In this document: positions 53,832-62,847 of the stretch, piece by piece
Layout of the letters: each line of letters begins with the position of its first letter
Position numbering within the stretch: the stretch's first letter is position 1
Position numbers and translations under genes: made by a program
Origin: Streptomyces sp. A012304
GTDB taxonomy: Bacteria > Actinomycetota > Actinomycetes > Streptomycetales > Streptomycetaceae
Length of the DNA stretch: 64,000 bases
Assembly: GCF_026008495.1 (NCBI RefSeq)
Contig: NZ_BQUN01000203.1
Location: 38,808 to 102,807 of the forward strand
Direction: 5' to 3'
The notes under the pieces: model-generated
Told to the model about the DNA's origin: nothing
The model's database searches: none
The model's input: only the letters and a program-made list of their open reading frames with translations

Positions 53832-55880
53832 GTGAGCAGCAGTCCCTCTCGCAGACGCACCTCCCACACCCCGTACCGCAGAGCCGCGGCCGCCGCCCTC
53901 GTCGGCGTCTCCGCGCTCCTCGCCGCCGCCGTGCAGTCCGGCGCCGCGACGGCCGCCCCGGAGAAGGCACCGCGGGCGGCCGGTCAGGTGATCCCGGGCT
54001 CGGAGTCGGTCCGGCTCTCCCCCGCCCAGCGCGCCGAGCTGATACGCGAGGCGAACGCCGACAAGGCCCGGACGGCCAAGGAGCTGGGCCTGGGCGCCAA
54101 GGAGGCGCTCGTCGTCCGTGACGTCGTCAAGGACGCGGACGGCACGGTGCACACCCGCTACGAGCGCACCTACGCCGGTCTGCCCGTCCTCGGCGGCGAC
54201 CTGGTCGTCGAGAGCACCCCGGCCGGCGCGACGGAGTCCGTCGTCAAGGCCACCCGCGCCGCGATCGCGCCGGCCACCACCACGGCGGAGCTGCCCGCCG
54301 CCAAGGCGAAGGCGCAGGCGCTGGCCGCCGCGAAGGCGGAGGAGGCCAAGAGCCCCGTCGTCAACCGCGAGCCGCGCAAGGTGATCTGGGCGGCGAACGG
54401 CACGCCGACGGTGGCGTACGAGACGGTCGTGGGCGGGTTCCAGCACGACGGCACGCCGCAGGAGCTGCACGTCGTCACCGACGCCACGACGGGCGCGAAG
54501 CTGTACGAGTGGGAGGCCGTCGAGACCGGCACCGGCAACACGGTGTACAGCGGTCAGGTCCCGCTCACCACCACGCAGTCCGGGTCGACGTACAACCTGA
54601 CCGACGGCGCGCGCGGCAACCACAAGACGTACAACCTCAACCGGGGCACCTCCGGCACCGGCACGCTCTTCTCGGGCGCCGACGACATCTGGGGCAACGG
54701 CAGCCCGTCCAACCTGGAGTCGGCCGCCGCCGACGCCCACTACGGCGCCGCGCTGACCTGGGACTACTACAAGAACGTGCACGGCCGCAGCGGCATCCGC
54801 GGCGACGGCGTGGGCGCGTACTCCCGCGTCCACTACGGCAACAACTACGTCAACGCGTTCTGGCAGGACAGCTGCTTCTGCATGACGTACGGCGACGGGT
54901 CGGGCAACGCCAACCCGCTGACGTCGATCGACGTGGCCGCCCACGAGATGACGCACGGCCTCACCTCCAACACGGCCGGCCTCAACTACAGCGGCGAGTC
55001 CGGCGGTCTGAACGAGGCGACGTCCGACATCTTCGGCGCGACCGTCGAGTTCTACGCCAACAACACCTCCGACGTCGGTGACTACCTCATCGGCGAGGAG
55101 ATCAACATCAACGGCGACGGCACCCCGCTGCGCTACATGGACAAGCCCAGCAAGGACGGCTCGTCGAAGGACAACTGGTACTCCGGCATCGGCTCGATCG
55201 ACGTGCACTACTCGTCCGGCCCCGCCAACCACTTCTTCTACCTGCTGAGCGAGGGCAGCGGCACCAAGACCATCAACGGTGTCACCTACGACTCGCCCAC
55301 CGCGGACGGCCTCCCGGTCACCGGCATCGGCCGCGACAAGGCGGAGAAGATCTGGTTCCGCGCGCTGACCACGAAGTTCACCTCGACCACCAACTACGCG
55401 GCCGCCCGCACCGGCACCCTCGCGGCGGCCGGTGAGCTGTACGGCACGACGAGCCCCGAGTACGCGGCGGTGGCGCACGCCTGGGCGGGCATCGCGGTCG
55501 GCGCGCGTCCCGGCGACGGCGGCGGCGGTGGCACGTCCTTCGAGAACACGGCCGACGTGGCGATCCCGGACAACGGAGCGGCGGTGAACTCGTCGATCAC
55601 CGTCTCCGGCCGCACCGGCAACGCGCCGTCGAACCTGGCGGTGGCGGTGGACATCGTCCACACCTACATCGGTGACCTCCGTGTCCAGCTGATCGCCCCC
55701 GACGGCACGGCGTACACGCTGAAGGGGTACGGCACCGGTGGCAGCACGGACAACCTCAACACCACGTACACGGTGAACGCCTCCTCCGAGGTCGCCAACG
55801 GCGTCTGGCAGCTGAGGGTCCAGGACAACGCGGCCCGGGACACGGGCTACATCAACAGCTGGAAGCTGACCTTCCCGTAG
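53832..55880 (+). CDS. Secreted M4 (thermolysin-type) metalloprotease with P-domain
   Basis: This 682-residue secreted protease has a Sec signal peptide (cleavage near AATAAP, about 42), an FTP/PepSY propeptide (about 55-230), a catalytic M4 domain and a C-terminal proprotein-convertase P-domain (about 567-682, TSFENTADVAIPDNG to LTFP). The zinc site is HEMTH (371-375) with Glu395 in GGLNEATSD. The second catalytic His is in DVHYSSGPANHFFY. GTG 53832 has AAGGAG upstream. A paralogue lacking the P-domain follows downstream. It should degrade extracellular protein. Confidence 0.95.
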   Translation: MSSSPSRRRTSHTPYRRAAAAALVGVSALLAAAVQSGAATAAPEKAPRAAGQVIPGSESVRLSPAQRAELIREANADKARTAKELGLGAKEALVVRDVVKDADGTVHTRYERTYAGLPVLGGDLVVESTPAGATESVVKATRAAIAPATTTAELPAAKAKAQALAAAKAEEAKSPVVNREPRKVIWAANGTPTVAYETVVGGFQHDGTPQELHVVTDATTGAKLYEWEAVETGTGNTVYSGQVPLTTTQSGSTYNLTDGARGNHKTYNLNRGTSGTGTLFSGADDIWGNGSPSNLESAAADAHYGAALTWDYYKNVHGRSGIRGDGVGAYSRVHYGNNYVNAFWQDSCFCMTYGDGSGNANPLTSIDVAAHEMTHGLTSNTAGLNYSGESGGLNEATSDIFGATVEFYANNTSDVGDYLIGEEININGDGTPLRYMDKPSKDGSSKDNWYSGIGSIDVHYSSGPANHFFYLLSEGSGTKTINGVTYDSPTADGLPVTGIGRDKAEKIWFRALTTKFTSTTNYAAARTGTLAAAGELYGTTSPEYAAVAHAWAGIAVGARPGDGGGGGTSFENTADVAIPDNGAAVNSSITVSGRTGNAPSNLAVAVDIVHTYIGDLRVQLIAPDGTAYTLKGYGTGGSTDNLNTTYTVNASSEVANGVWQLRVQDNAARDTGYINSWKLTFP

Positions 55881-55914
55881 GTCGCCCGGCAGTCCAGGTC
55901 TTCCGACAAGGCGT

Positions 55915-55944
55915 CGCCCCGGCGGGTCATCTCCCGCCGGGGCG
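55915..55944 (+). terminator. Terminator after the first metalloprotease gene
   Basis: CGCCCCGGCGGG (55915-55926) pairs with CCCGCCGGGGCG (55933-55944) around TCATCT. It starts 34 bases after the stop codon and separates the two protease genes. Confidence 0.85.
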
Positions 55945-56093
55945 GCGCTCGTTCACGTTGCCGTGAGTTCACCTGACGGTCGACTTTCGGCCAACATCAC
56001 CGATCACTCCTGACATGTACGCGTCTTAAGTGTCAGTCTTCCTCCACCCGCCGCACCAGCACCACAGCACCTTCCCCACACCAAGGAGCTCGT

Positions 56094-57752
56094 GTGACCC
56101 CCTTCTACGCGCGTCACAAGCGCACCACTCTGGCCATCGCGACCGCCGTCGCCGCCGGAGCCCTCCTCACCGCCGGCATGACCACCGGCGCCTCCGCCCA
56201 GAACGACCCGGCCCCCGCCAAGGCCGCGGCCGACGCCGTCCCGGTCGCCCTGACCCCGGCCGCCCGCACCGCCCTGCTCAAGGAGGCGGAGGCCACCGCG
56301 GCCGACACGGCGGACGCGATAGGCCTGGGCGCCCAGGAGAAGCTCGTCGTCCGCGACGTCATCAAGGACGCCGACGGCTCGACCCACACCCGCTACGAGC
56401 GGACGTACGCCGGACTCCCCGTCCTCGGCGGCGACCTGGTCGTCCACGAGTCGGCGTCCGGCGCGACGGAGGGCGTCACCAAGGCCACGAAGGCCGACGT
56501 CGCGGTCACCGACCTCACCGCGGACGTCACCCAGGCCGCGGCCGAGAAGCAGGCCCTGAAGGCCGCACAGGCGGAGGGCTCCACCAAGTCCGCGGCCGAC
56601 AAGGCCCCGCGCAAGGTCGTCTGGGCGGCGAACGGCAAGCCGACCCTCGCGTACGAGACCGTCGTCGGCGGTTTCCAGCACGACGGCACCCCGCAGGAAC
56701 TGCACGTCGTCACCGACGCGCAGACCGGCGCGAAGCTGTACGAGTGGGAGGCCATCCAGACCGGAACGGGCCACAGCCAGTACAACGGCACCGTGACGAT
56801 CGGCACCGCGAAGTCCGGCTCGACCTACCAGCTCAACGACGCCTCGCGCGGCGCCCACAAGACGTACAACAAGGCCCGCTCCACGTCCTCCTCGGCGGGC
56901 ACGCTCTTCACCGACGCGGACGACGTCTGGGGCACCGGCACCGTGACCAGCTCCTCCACCGACCAGAACGCCGCGGTGGACGCCCACTACGGCGCCCAGG
57001 TCACCTGGGACTTCTACAAGAACGTCCTGGGCCGCAACGGCATCAAGAACAACGGCGTCGCCGCCTACTCCCGCGTCCACTACGGCAACGCGTACGTCAA
57101 CGCCTTCTGGTCCGACAGCTGCTTCTGCATGACGTACGGCGACGGCGACGGCAACGTCAAGCCGCTGACGTCGCTGGACGTGGCGGGCCACGAGATGACC
57201 CACGGCCTCACCTCGAACACGGCCGGCCTCAACTACTCCGGTGAGTCGGGCGGCCTCAACGAGGCCACGTCGGACATCCTCGGCACGGCGGTGGAGTTCT
57301 ACGCGGCCAACTCCAAGGACCCGGGCGACTACCTCATCGGTGAGAAGGTCGACATCCGGGGCAACGGCACCCCGCTGCGCTACATGGACCAGCCGAGCAA
57401 GGACGGCAGCTCGGCGAACTACTGGTCGTCGAGCCTGGGCGGCATGGACGTCCACTACTCCTCCGGCCCGGCGAACCACTTCTTCTACCTGCTGTCGGAG
57501 GGCAGCGGCGCGAAGACGATCAACGGGGTCTCGTACAACTCGCCGACCTCCAACGGCTCCACGATCACGGGCATCGGCCGCGACAAGGCCGTCCAGATCT
57601 GGTACAAGGCGCTGACCACGTACATGACGTCGACCACGAACTACAAGGGCGCGCGCACCGCGACCCTGAACGCGGCGCGTGACCTGTACGGCTCCGGCAG
57701 CACCGAGTACAACGCGGTGGCGGCGACCTGGTCGGCGGTCAACGTCACCTGA
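56094..57752 (+). CDS. Secreted M4 (thermolysin-type) metalloprotease
   Basis: This 552-residue enzyme is a close paralogue of the preceding protease, without the P-domain. The signal peptide ends near GASAQ (about 38), the FTP/PepSY propeptide runs to about 215, and the M4 domain holds HEMTH (366-370) and Glu390. Long blocks are identical or nearly so (NTAGLNYSGESGGLNEATSD, ADGSTHTRYERTYAGLPVLGG). GTG 56094 lies 3 bases after AAGGAG, a short spacing. A terminator lies between the two, so each probably has its own promoter. Confidence 0.95.
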   Translation: MTPFYARHKRTTLAIATAVAAGALLTAGMTTGASAQNDPAPAKAAADAVPVALTPAARTALLKEAEATAADTADAIGLGAQEKLVVRDVIKDADGSTHTRYERTYAGLPVLGGDLVVHESASGATEGVTKATKADVAVTDLTADVTQAAAEKQALKAAQAEGSTKSAADKAPRKVVWAANGKPTLAYETVVGGFQHDGTPQELHVVTDAQTGAKLYEWEAIQTGTGHSQYNGTVTIGTAKSGSTYQLNDASRGAHKTYNKARSTSSSAGTLFTDADDVWGTGTVTSSSTDQNAAVDAHYGAQVTWDFYKNVLGRNGIKNNGVAAYSRVHYGNAYVNAFWSDSCFCMTYGDGDGNVKPLTSLDVAGHEMTHGLTSNTAGLNYSGESGGLNEATSDILGTAVEFYAANSKDPGDYLIGEKVDIRGNGTPLRYMDQPSKDGSSANYWSSSLGGMDVHYSSGPANHFFYLLSEGSGAKTINGVSYNSPTSNGSTITGIGRDKAVQIWYKALTTYMTSTTNYKGARTATLNAARDLYGSGSTEYNAVAATWSAVNVT

Positions 57753-57769
57753 TCCCCAGGCACCAGCAC

Positions 57770-57808
57770 GGGCGGCACCCGGGACGAAGGCATCCCCGGG
57801 TGCCGCCC
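57770..57808 (+). terminator. Terminator after the second metalloprotease gene
   Basis: GGGCGGCACCCGGG (57770-57783) pairs perfectly with CCCGGGTGCCGCCC (57795-57808) around an 11-base loop, 17 bases after the protease stop. Confidence 0.9.
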
Positions 57809-57822
57809 TACGCTTGGGCCCC

Positions 57823-58341
57823 ATGCCTTCCCAGGACTTCACGTACGACGACGTCGGCGCGACACGCGACCGGCCCGGCTTCTGCCCGCCCGGCTTCCAC
57901 CCGCTGCACGTGCGCACGCGCCTGGGCGAGGGCGAGGACGTCTTCCGCCGCGCCGCCGAAGCCGTCCTCACCTGGGAGATGCACCGCGCCCTGGGTGTGG
58001 GCATATCCGCCACCGCCGACCGCGCGGCCCCCGGCGTCGACGTCACCGTCACCCTCGCCGGCCTGATCAAGGCCCCCTGCCGCATCATCTGGACGACGGA
58101 GGAACGCCGCCGCGCCGGCTGGGCCTACGGCACGCTCCACGGCCACCCGGAGTGCGGCGAGGAGGCCTTCGTCGTGGACCGCACCGGCGACGGAACGGTC
58201 TGGCTGACCGTCTCCGCCTTCAGCCGCCCCGCCAAGTGGTACGCCCGCGCGGGCGGCCCGGCCACCCGCGGCCTGCAACAGGCGTACGCGCGCCGGTGCG
58301 GGGTGGTGCTGCGCGGGTTGTCCACACAGGGCGACGGGTAG
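57823..58341 (+). CDS. DUF1990 family protein
   Basis: This 172-residue protein is a DUF1990 domain. It opens with FTYDDVGATRDR, has GFHPLHVRTRLGEGEDVFRRA and TWEMHRALGVGI, and continues with IWTTEERRRAGWAYGTLHGHPECGEEAF. The end is AFSRPAKWYARAGGPATR. The family appears to adopt a lipid- or ligand-binding fold, and no activity is established. There is no Shine-Dalgarno sequence before ATG 57823. TACGCT ends 8 bases upstream and may be a -10 box for a leaderless mRNA starting just after the protease terminator. Confidence 0.88.
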   Translation: MPSQDFTYDDVGATRDRPGFCPPGFHPLHVRTRLGEGEDVFRRAAEAVLTWEMHRALGVGISATADRAAPGVDVTVTLAGLIKAPCRIIWTTEERRRAGWAYGTLHGHPECGEEAFVVDRTGDGTVWLTVSAFSRPAKWYARAGGPATRGLQQAYARRCGVVLRGLSTQGDG

Positions 58342-58429
58342 CCCGCCGGGTGCACGGTAGGAGGACGGTTCCCCGTACGCCGCGGCCGTGCCGGGCGGCG
58401 GACCCGGCACGGCCGCGAGCGCGTCCCGC

Positions 58430-61048
58430 TCACCGCATCAGCACTCCCGCCCCCTCCGCCAGCTCCTCCGAGGGCCCGGCGACCAGGCCCAGTTCCGCGC
58501 CCGACGCGAGCAGGGGGTGGCTGGGCAGGATGCGGACCGTGTAGCCGTAGGGGCCGGTGCGGTCCAGGGACAGCGGGCCCTCGTAGGCCCAGCGGCCCTC
58601 CAGGTCGGGGCCGCCCACCGGTTTGAGCGGGACCGTCGACGCGTCCGTGATGCGGTCCTCCGCGTCGACGCGGCCGGAGACCGCCTGCACCTCGACGTCG
58701 TCGGGGGCGAGGTCGCCGAGGCGGACCCGGACCCGCAGCGAGAGCGTCGTACCGAGCTCGGCGGTCGGCGCGGCCGCCGAGGTCTCGACGTGGTCGACGG
58801 CGACCCCCCGCCAGGCGGTGCGCACCCGCGCCTTCCAGACGGCGAGGTCACGGGCGGAGTCCGGGTCCATCGCGCGATGGGCCAGGGCGGCGGGAGTGTA
58901 GAGCCGTTCGACGTACTCGCGGACCATGCGCCCCGCCAGCACCTTCGGGCCGAGCAGGGTGAGGGTCTGCCGGACCATCTCGATCCAGCGGTCGGGCAGG
59001 CCCTGCTGGCCGCGCTCGTAGAAACGCGGGGTGACGCGCTGCTCCAGCAGGTCGTACAGCGCCGCCGCCTCGATGGCGTCGCGGCGGTCCGGGTCCGTGC
59101 CCGCGCCGTCCGCGGTGGGGATCGCCCAGCCGAAGTCGGGCTGGAACCACTCGTCCCACCAGCCGTCCAGCACGGAGAGGTTGAGGCAGCCGTTGAGCGC
59201 CGCCTTCATACCGGACGTGCCGCACGCCTCCAGCGGGCGCAGCGGGTTGTTCAGCCAGATGTCGCAGCCCGGGTAGAGCTTCTGCGCCATCGCCATGCCG
59301 TAGTCGGGGAGGAAGACGATCCGGTGACGCACGCGCGGGTCGTCGGCGAAGCGGACCAGCTCCTGGACGAGCCGCTTGCCGCCGTCGTCCGCCGGGTGCG
59401 CCTTGCCGGCCACCACGATCTGGATCGGACGTTCGGGGTGCAGCAGCAGCTCCATCAGCCGGTCCCGGTCCCGCAGCATCAGCGTCAGCCGCTTGTACGA
59501 CGGGACGCGGCGCGCGAATCCGATGGTGAGGACGTCGGGGTCCAGCACACCGTCGATCCAGCCCAGCTCGGCCGTCCCCGCGCCCCGCTGCCGCCAGGAG
59601 GCCCGCAGCCGGTCCCGCACCTCCAGCACCAGCTGTTCGCGCAGGTCCCGGCGGAGGTCCCAGATGTCCTGGTCGGGGATGTCCGCCACGGAGTCCCAGC
59701 GGTCGTCGCCGCCGACGCTCAGCGCGTCCTCGGCGCGCTGGGGGCCGATCCGGCGGGCGCCGAGCCGCAGCACCTCGGGCGCGACCCAGGTCGGGGCGTG
59801 GACCCCGTTGGTGACGGAGGTGATCGGCACCTCGTCGGCGTCGAAGCCGGGCCACAGACCGGCGAACATCTGCCGGCTGACCTGCCCGTGCAGCAGCGAC
59901 ACCCCGTTGGCGCGCTGGGCCAGGCGCAGGCCCATCACAGCCATGTTGAAGAGGTTGGGCTCGCCGTTCGGGTAGGTCTCCATGCCCAGCCGCAGGACGC
60001 GTTCCACGTCGATGTGCGGGAGTTCGGCGTCGGGGCCGAAGTGCCGGGCCACCAGCTCCCGGTCGAAGCGGTCGATGCCGGCCGGTACCGGCGTGTGCGT
60101 GGTGAAGACCGTGCCGGCCCGGACCGCCTCCAGACCGGAGTCGAAGTCCAGCCCCTGAGCGCACAGTTCGGCGATCCGCTCCAGGCCGAGGAAGCCCGCG
60201 TGCCCCTCGTTGGTGTGGAACACCTCGGGCGGGGCGTGCCCGGTGAGACGGCAGTACGTCCGCACTGCCCGGACCCCCCCTATGCCGAGCAGCATCTCCT
60301 GGAGCAGCCGGTGCTCGCTGCCGCCGCCGTAGAGCCGGTCGGTCACCCCGCGTTCGCGCAGGTCGTTCTCCTCGACGTCGGAGTCGAGCATCAGCAGCGG
60401 CACCCGGCCGACCTGGGCCAGCCAGATCCGGGCGTGCAGCTGCCGGCCGCCGGGCAGGGCGAGGGAGACCTGTGCGGGGCTGCCGTCGTCCTCCTTCAGC
60501 AGGGTCACCGGCAACTCGTTGGGATCGAGGACGGGATAGTGCTCCTGCTGCCAGCCGTCCCGGGACAGCGACTGGCGGAAGTAGCCGTGCCGGTACAGCA
60601 GGCCCACCCCGATGAGCGGCACCCCCAGGTCGCTGGCGGCCTTGAGATGGTCGCCGGCGAGGATGCCGAGGCCCCCGGAGTACTGGGGCAGCGCGGCGGT
60701 GATGCCGAATTCCGGGGAGAAGTAGGCGACGGCGGACGGGAGTTCGGCCGTCTGCGTCTGGTACCAGCGGTCGCCGGTCAGGTAGTCGTGCAGATCGTCG
60801 GCGACCGCGGTCAGCCGGCGCAGGAAGCGGCGGTCCTCGGCCAGCTCGGCCAGGCGCTCGGGGCGCAGGCTGCCGAGGAGCCGTACCGGGTCGCCGCCCG
60901 AGGCTGCCCACTGCCCCGGATCGACGGACTGGAGGAGGTCACGGGTTTCCGCATGCCATGACCAGCGCAGATTGCGGGCCAGGTCGCTGAGTGGCCGGAG
61001 GGGTTCGGGAAGAAGGGGTCGGACGGTGAATCGACGGATCGCCTTCAC
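58430..61048 (-). CDS. glgP: Alpha-glucan phosphorylase GlgP
   Basis: This 872-residue phosphorylase releases glucose-1-phosphate from alpha-1,4-glucans. It is the bacterial type with an N-terminal DUF3417-like region (VKAIRRFTVRPLLPEPLRPL, LARNLRWSWHAETRDLL). The GT35 core contains YFSPEFGITAALPQYSGGLG, HTNEGHAGFLGLERI, TTHTPVPAGIDRF and the PLP-binding CGTSGMKAALNGCLNLS. GTG 61048 is the start, with GAGGTGG upstream; the frame extends 12 codons further but without support. Its length is normal for the actinobacterial enzyme. It lies divergently from the subtilase and glgE genes. Confidence 0.96.
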   Translation of the reverse strand: MKAIRRFTVRPLLPEPLRPLSDLARNLRWSWHAETRDLLQSVDPGQWAASGGDPVRLLGSLRPERLAELAEDRRFLRRLTAVADDLHDYLTGDRWYQTQTAELPSAVAYFSPEFGITAALPQYSGGLGILAGDHLKAASDLGVPLIGVGLLYRHGYFRQSLSRDGWQQEHYPVLDPNELPVTLLKEDDGSPAQVSLALPGGRQLHARIWLAQVGRVPLLMLDSDVEENDLRERGVTDRLYGGGSEHRLLQEMLLGIGGVRAVRTYCRLTGHAPPEVFHTNEGHAGFLGLERIAELCAQGLDFDSGLEAVRAGTVFTTHTPVPAGIDRFDRELVARHFGPDAELPHIDVERVLRLGMETYPNGEPNLFNMAVMGLRLAQRANGVSLLHGQVSRQMFAGLWPGFDADEVPITSVTNGVHAPTWVAPEVLRLGARRIGPQRAEDALSVGGDDRWDSVADIPDQDIWDLRRDLREQLVLEVRDRLRASWRQRGAGTAELGWIDGVLDPDVLTIGFARRVPSYKRLTLMLRDRDRLMELLLHPERPIQIVVAGKAHPADDGGKRLVQELVRFADDPRVRHRIVFLPDYGMAMAQKLYPGCDIWLNNPLRPLEACGTSGMKAALNGCLNLSVLDGWWDEWFQPDFGWAIPTADGAGTDPDRRDAIEAAALYDLLEQRVTPRFYERGQQGLPDRWIEMVRQTLTLLGPKVLAGRMVREYVERLYTPAALAHRAMDPDSARDLAVWKARVRTAWRGVAVDHVETSAAAPTAELGTTLSLRVRVRLGDLAPDDVEVQAVSGRVDAEDRITDASTVPLKPVGGPDLEGRWAYEGPLSLDRTGPYGYTVRILPSHPLLASGAELGLVAGPSEELAEGAGVLMR

Positions 61049-61335
61049 ATTCCACCTCGGCGTGCTGTGAGGAACAAGGCGCACGGCGCTGTGCGTCTTC
61101 GTCTTCTAAGACGGTACCGGCGCCGGAGCGGACCTCGCTGTGGACTTCGACCCGACTCGCTGGGGATTTCGATCTGAACCGTACGACCCCGTGGTCCCTG
61201 TATGGCCGATTCCACCCCCGTAGGCCACCTTGTGGCGCTTCGGCCCGCACGAGAGGCTGCGAGGGGCGTACCCGGCACGGCCGCACCGACGCGGCACGGC
61301 CGTCGTGCGCCGAGTCGAGGAGGGGAACTCGAGCC

Positions 61336-62553
61336 ATGGCACGGACGCGTAGACGGCGTCTGCGCCGGGCGGGGGGTCTGGCCGCGGCCGCCACGGCCGT
61401 GGCGCTGTCGGCCGTCACCCTGCCCGCGCACGCCGCACCGGAGGGGACGATACGTGGCGCCGGCGGACCCGGATCCGTCGGCGGCAGCTACCTGGTGACG
61501 CTCAAGGAGGGGGTGCGGGCCCCGTCGGCCGCCGGGCGGGCCCTGGCCGCGCGGTACGGGACGAGAATCAGCCACACCTACGGCACGGTCCTCAACGGCT
61601 TCGCCGTCCACGCGAGCGAGAGACAGGCCCGGCGCCTGGCGGCGGACCCGGGCGTCGCCTCGGTCGTGCAGGACACCCGTGTCACGCTCGACCGGAACCC
61701 CGCGGTCACCACCCGGGCCGACCCGCCGTCCTGGGGCCTGGACCGGATCGACCAGGCCGGCCTGCCGCTGGACGGCGCGTACTCCGCGCCGAGGTCCGCG
61801 GGCGCCGGGGTGACGGTGTACGTCATCGACACCGGTGTGCGCACCACGCACCGGGACTTCGGCGGCCGGGCGTCCCACGGCTGGGACTTCGTCGACGGCG
61901 ACCGCACCGCCACGGACGGCAACGGCCACGGCACCCATGTCGCGGCCACCGTCGCGGGCACGGTTCTCGGCGTCGCCAAGAAGGCCAAGGTGGTCTCCGT
62001 CCGCGTCCTCGACGACGCCGGGGCGAGCACCACCGCACGGGTCGTCGCGGGCATCGACTGGGTCACCCGCAACGCCCGCAAGCCGGCGGTCGCCAACCTC
62101 AGCCTGGGCGGCCGCTACAACGCCCAACTGGACGCCGCCGTCCGCGCCTCGGTCCGCTCCGGCGTCACCTACACGGTGGCCGCCGGGAACGAGGGCCGCT
62201 CGGCCGCCCTCGGCTCCCCGGCCGGCGTCCGCGAGGCCGTCACCGTCGGCGCGACCGACCGCGGGGACGCGAAGTCGGCGTCCTCCAACCACGGTTCCGC
62301 GCTCGACCTGTTCGCCCCGGGCGTGTCGATCGTCTCGGCGTCCCACACCGGCGACACCGCACGCGTCGCCTACTCCGGTACGTCGATGGCGGCACCGCAC
62401 GCGGCGGGCGCGGCCGCGCTGTACCTGGCCGCCCGTCCGAGGGCGACACCCGCCCAGGTCGAGCGGGCCCTTGTCTCGGGCGCGTCGAACGGCAAGGTCT
62501 CCGGCCGGGGGCCGGGTTCGCCGAACAAACTCCTGCGGGTGCCGCGGTCCTAG
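61336..62553 (+). CDS. Secreted subtilisin-family (S8) serine protease
   Basis: This 405-residue secreted protease has an Arg-rich signal peptide (cleavage near PAHA, 33), an I9 propeptide (GSYLVTLKEGVRAP ... VASVVQDTRV, about 50-118) and a proteinase-K-like S8 domain. The triad is Asp165 (VYVIDTGV), His198 (NGHGTHVA) and Ser350 (YSGTSMAAPHAAG), with oxyanion Asn285 (VAAGNEG). ATG 61336 has GGAGGGG upstream. It lies between glgP and glgE, on the glgE strand. A terminator follows, so it is not in an operon with glgE. Confidence 0.95.
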   Translation: MARTRRRRLRRAGGLAAAATAVALSAVTLPAHAAPEGTIRGAGGPGSVGGSYLVTLKEGVRAPSAAGRALAARYGTRISHTYGTVLNGFAVHASERQARRLAADPGVASVVQDTRVTLDRNPAVTTRADPPSWGLDRIDQAGLPLDGAYSAPRSAGAGVTVYVIDTGVRTTHRDFGGRASHGWDFVDGDRTATDGNGHGTHVAATVAGTVLGVAKKAKVVSVRVLDDAGASTTARVVAGIDWVTRNARKPAVANLSLGGRYNAQLDAAVRASVRSGVTYTVAAGNEGRSAALGSPAGVREAVTVGATDRGDAKSASSNHGSALDLFAPGVSIVSASHTGDTARVAYSGTSMAAPHAAGAAALYLAARPRATPAQVERALVSGASNGKVSGRGPGSPNKLLRVPRS

Positions 62554-62568
62554 CGGCGGCTTCCGTCA

Positions 62569-62597
62569 CCGGCCCCGTTCCCCGCGAACGGGGCCGG
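62569..62597 (+). terminator. Terminator after the subtilase gene
   Basis: CCGGCCCCGTTC (62569-62580) pairs perfectly with GAACGGGGCCGG (62586-62597) around CCCGC, 15 bases after the stop codon. The remaining gap to 62847 should contain the glgE promoter. Confidence 0.9.
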
Positions 62598-62847
62598 ACT
62601 TGTACGCAGACATACGCGTGAGTAGTTAGCAAAGTGTCGGATTGCTCACCCGAAAAGGGTGGGAAGGCTCCTCCGGTACACACCCCAGGCACAACCCGAA
62701 GACGCTCACGGCACACCCGGGCACCACCGGGCCCGACCCGGCCCGCCCGGACGCCGCGCACGACCCCGGCACGCCCGGCAACTCCCCCGCAGGACCCACC
62801 TCCCCACATCCATCCGCCCACCCAAGTTGATGCGGACAGGAGCGGTC

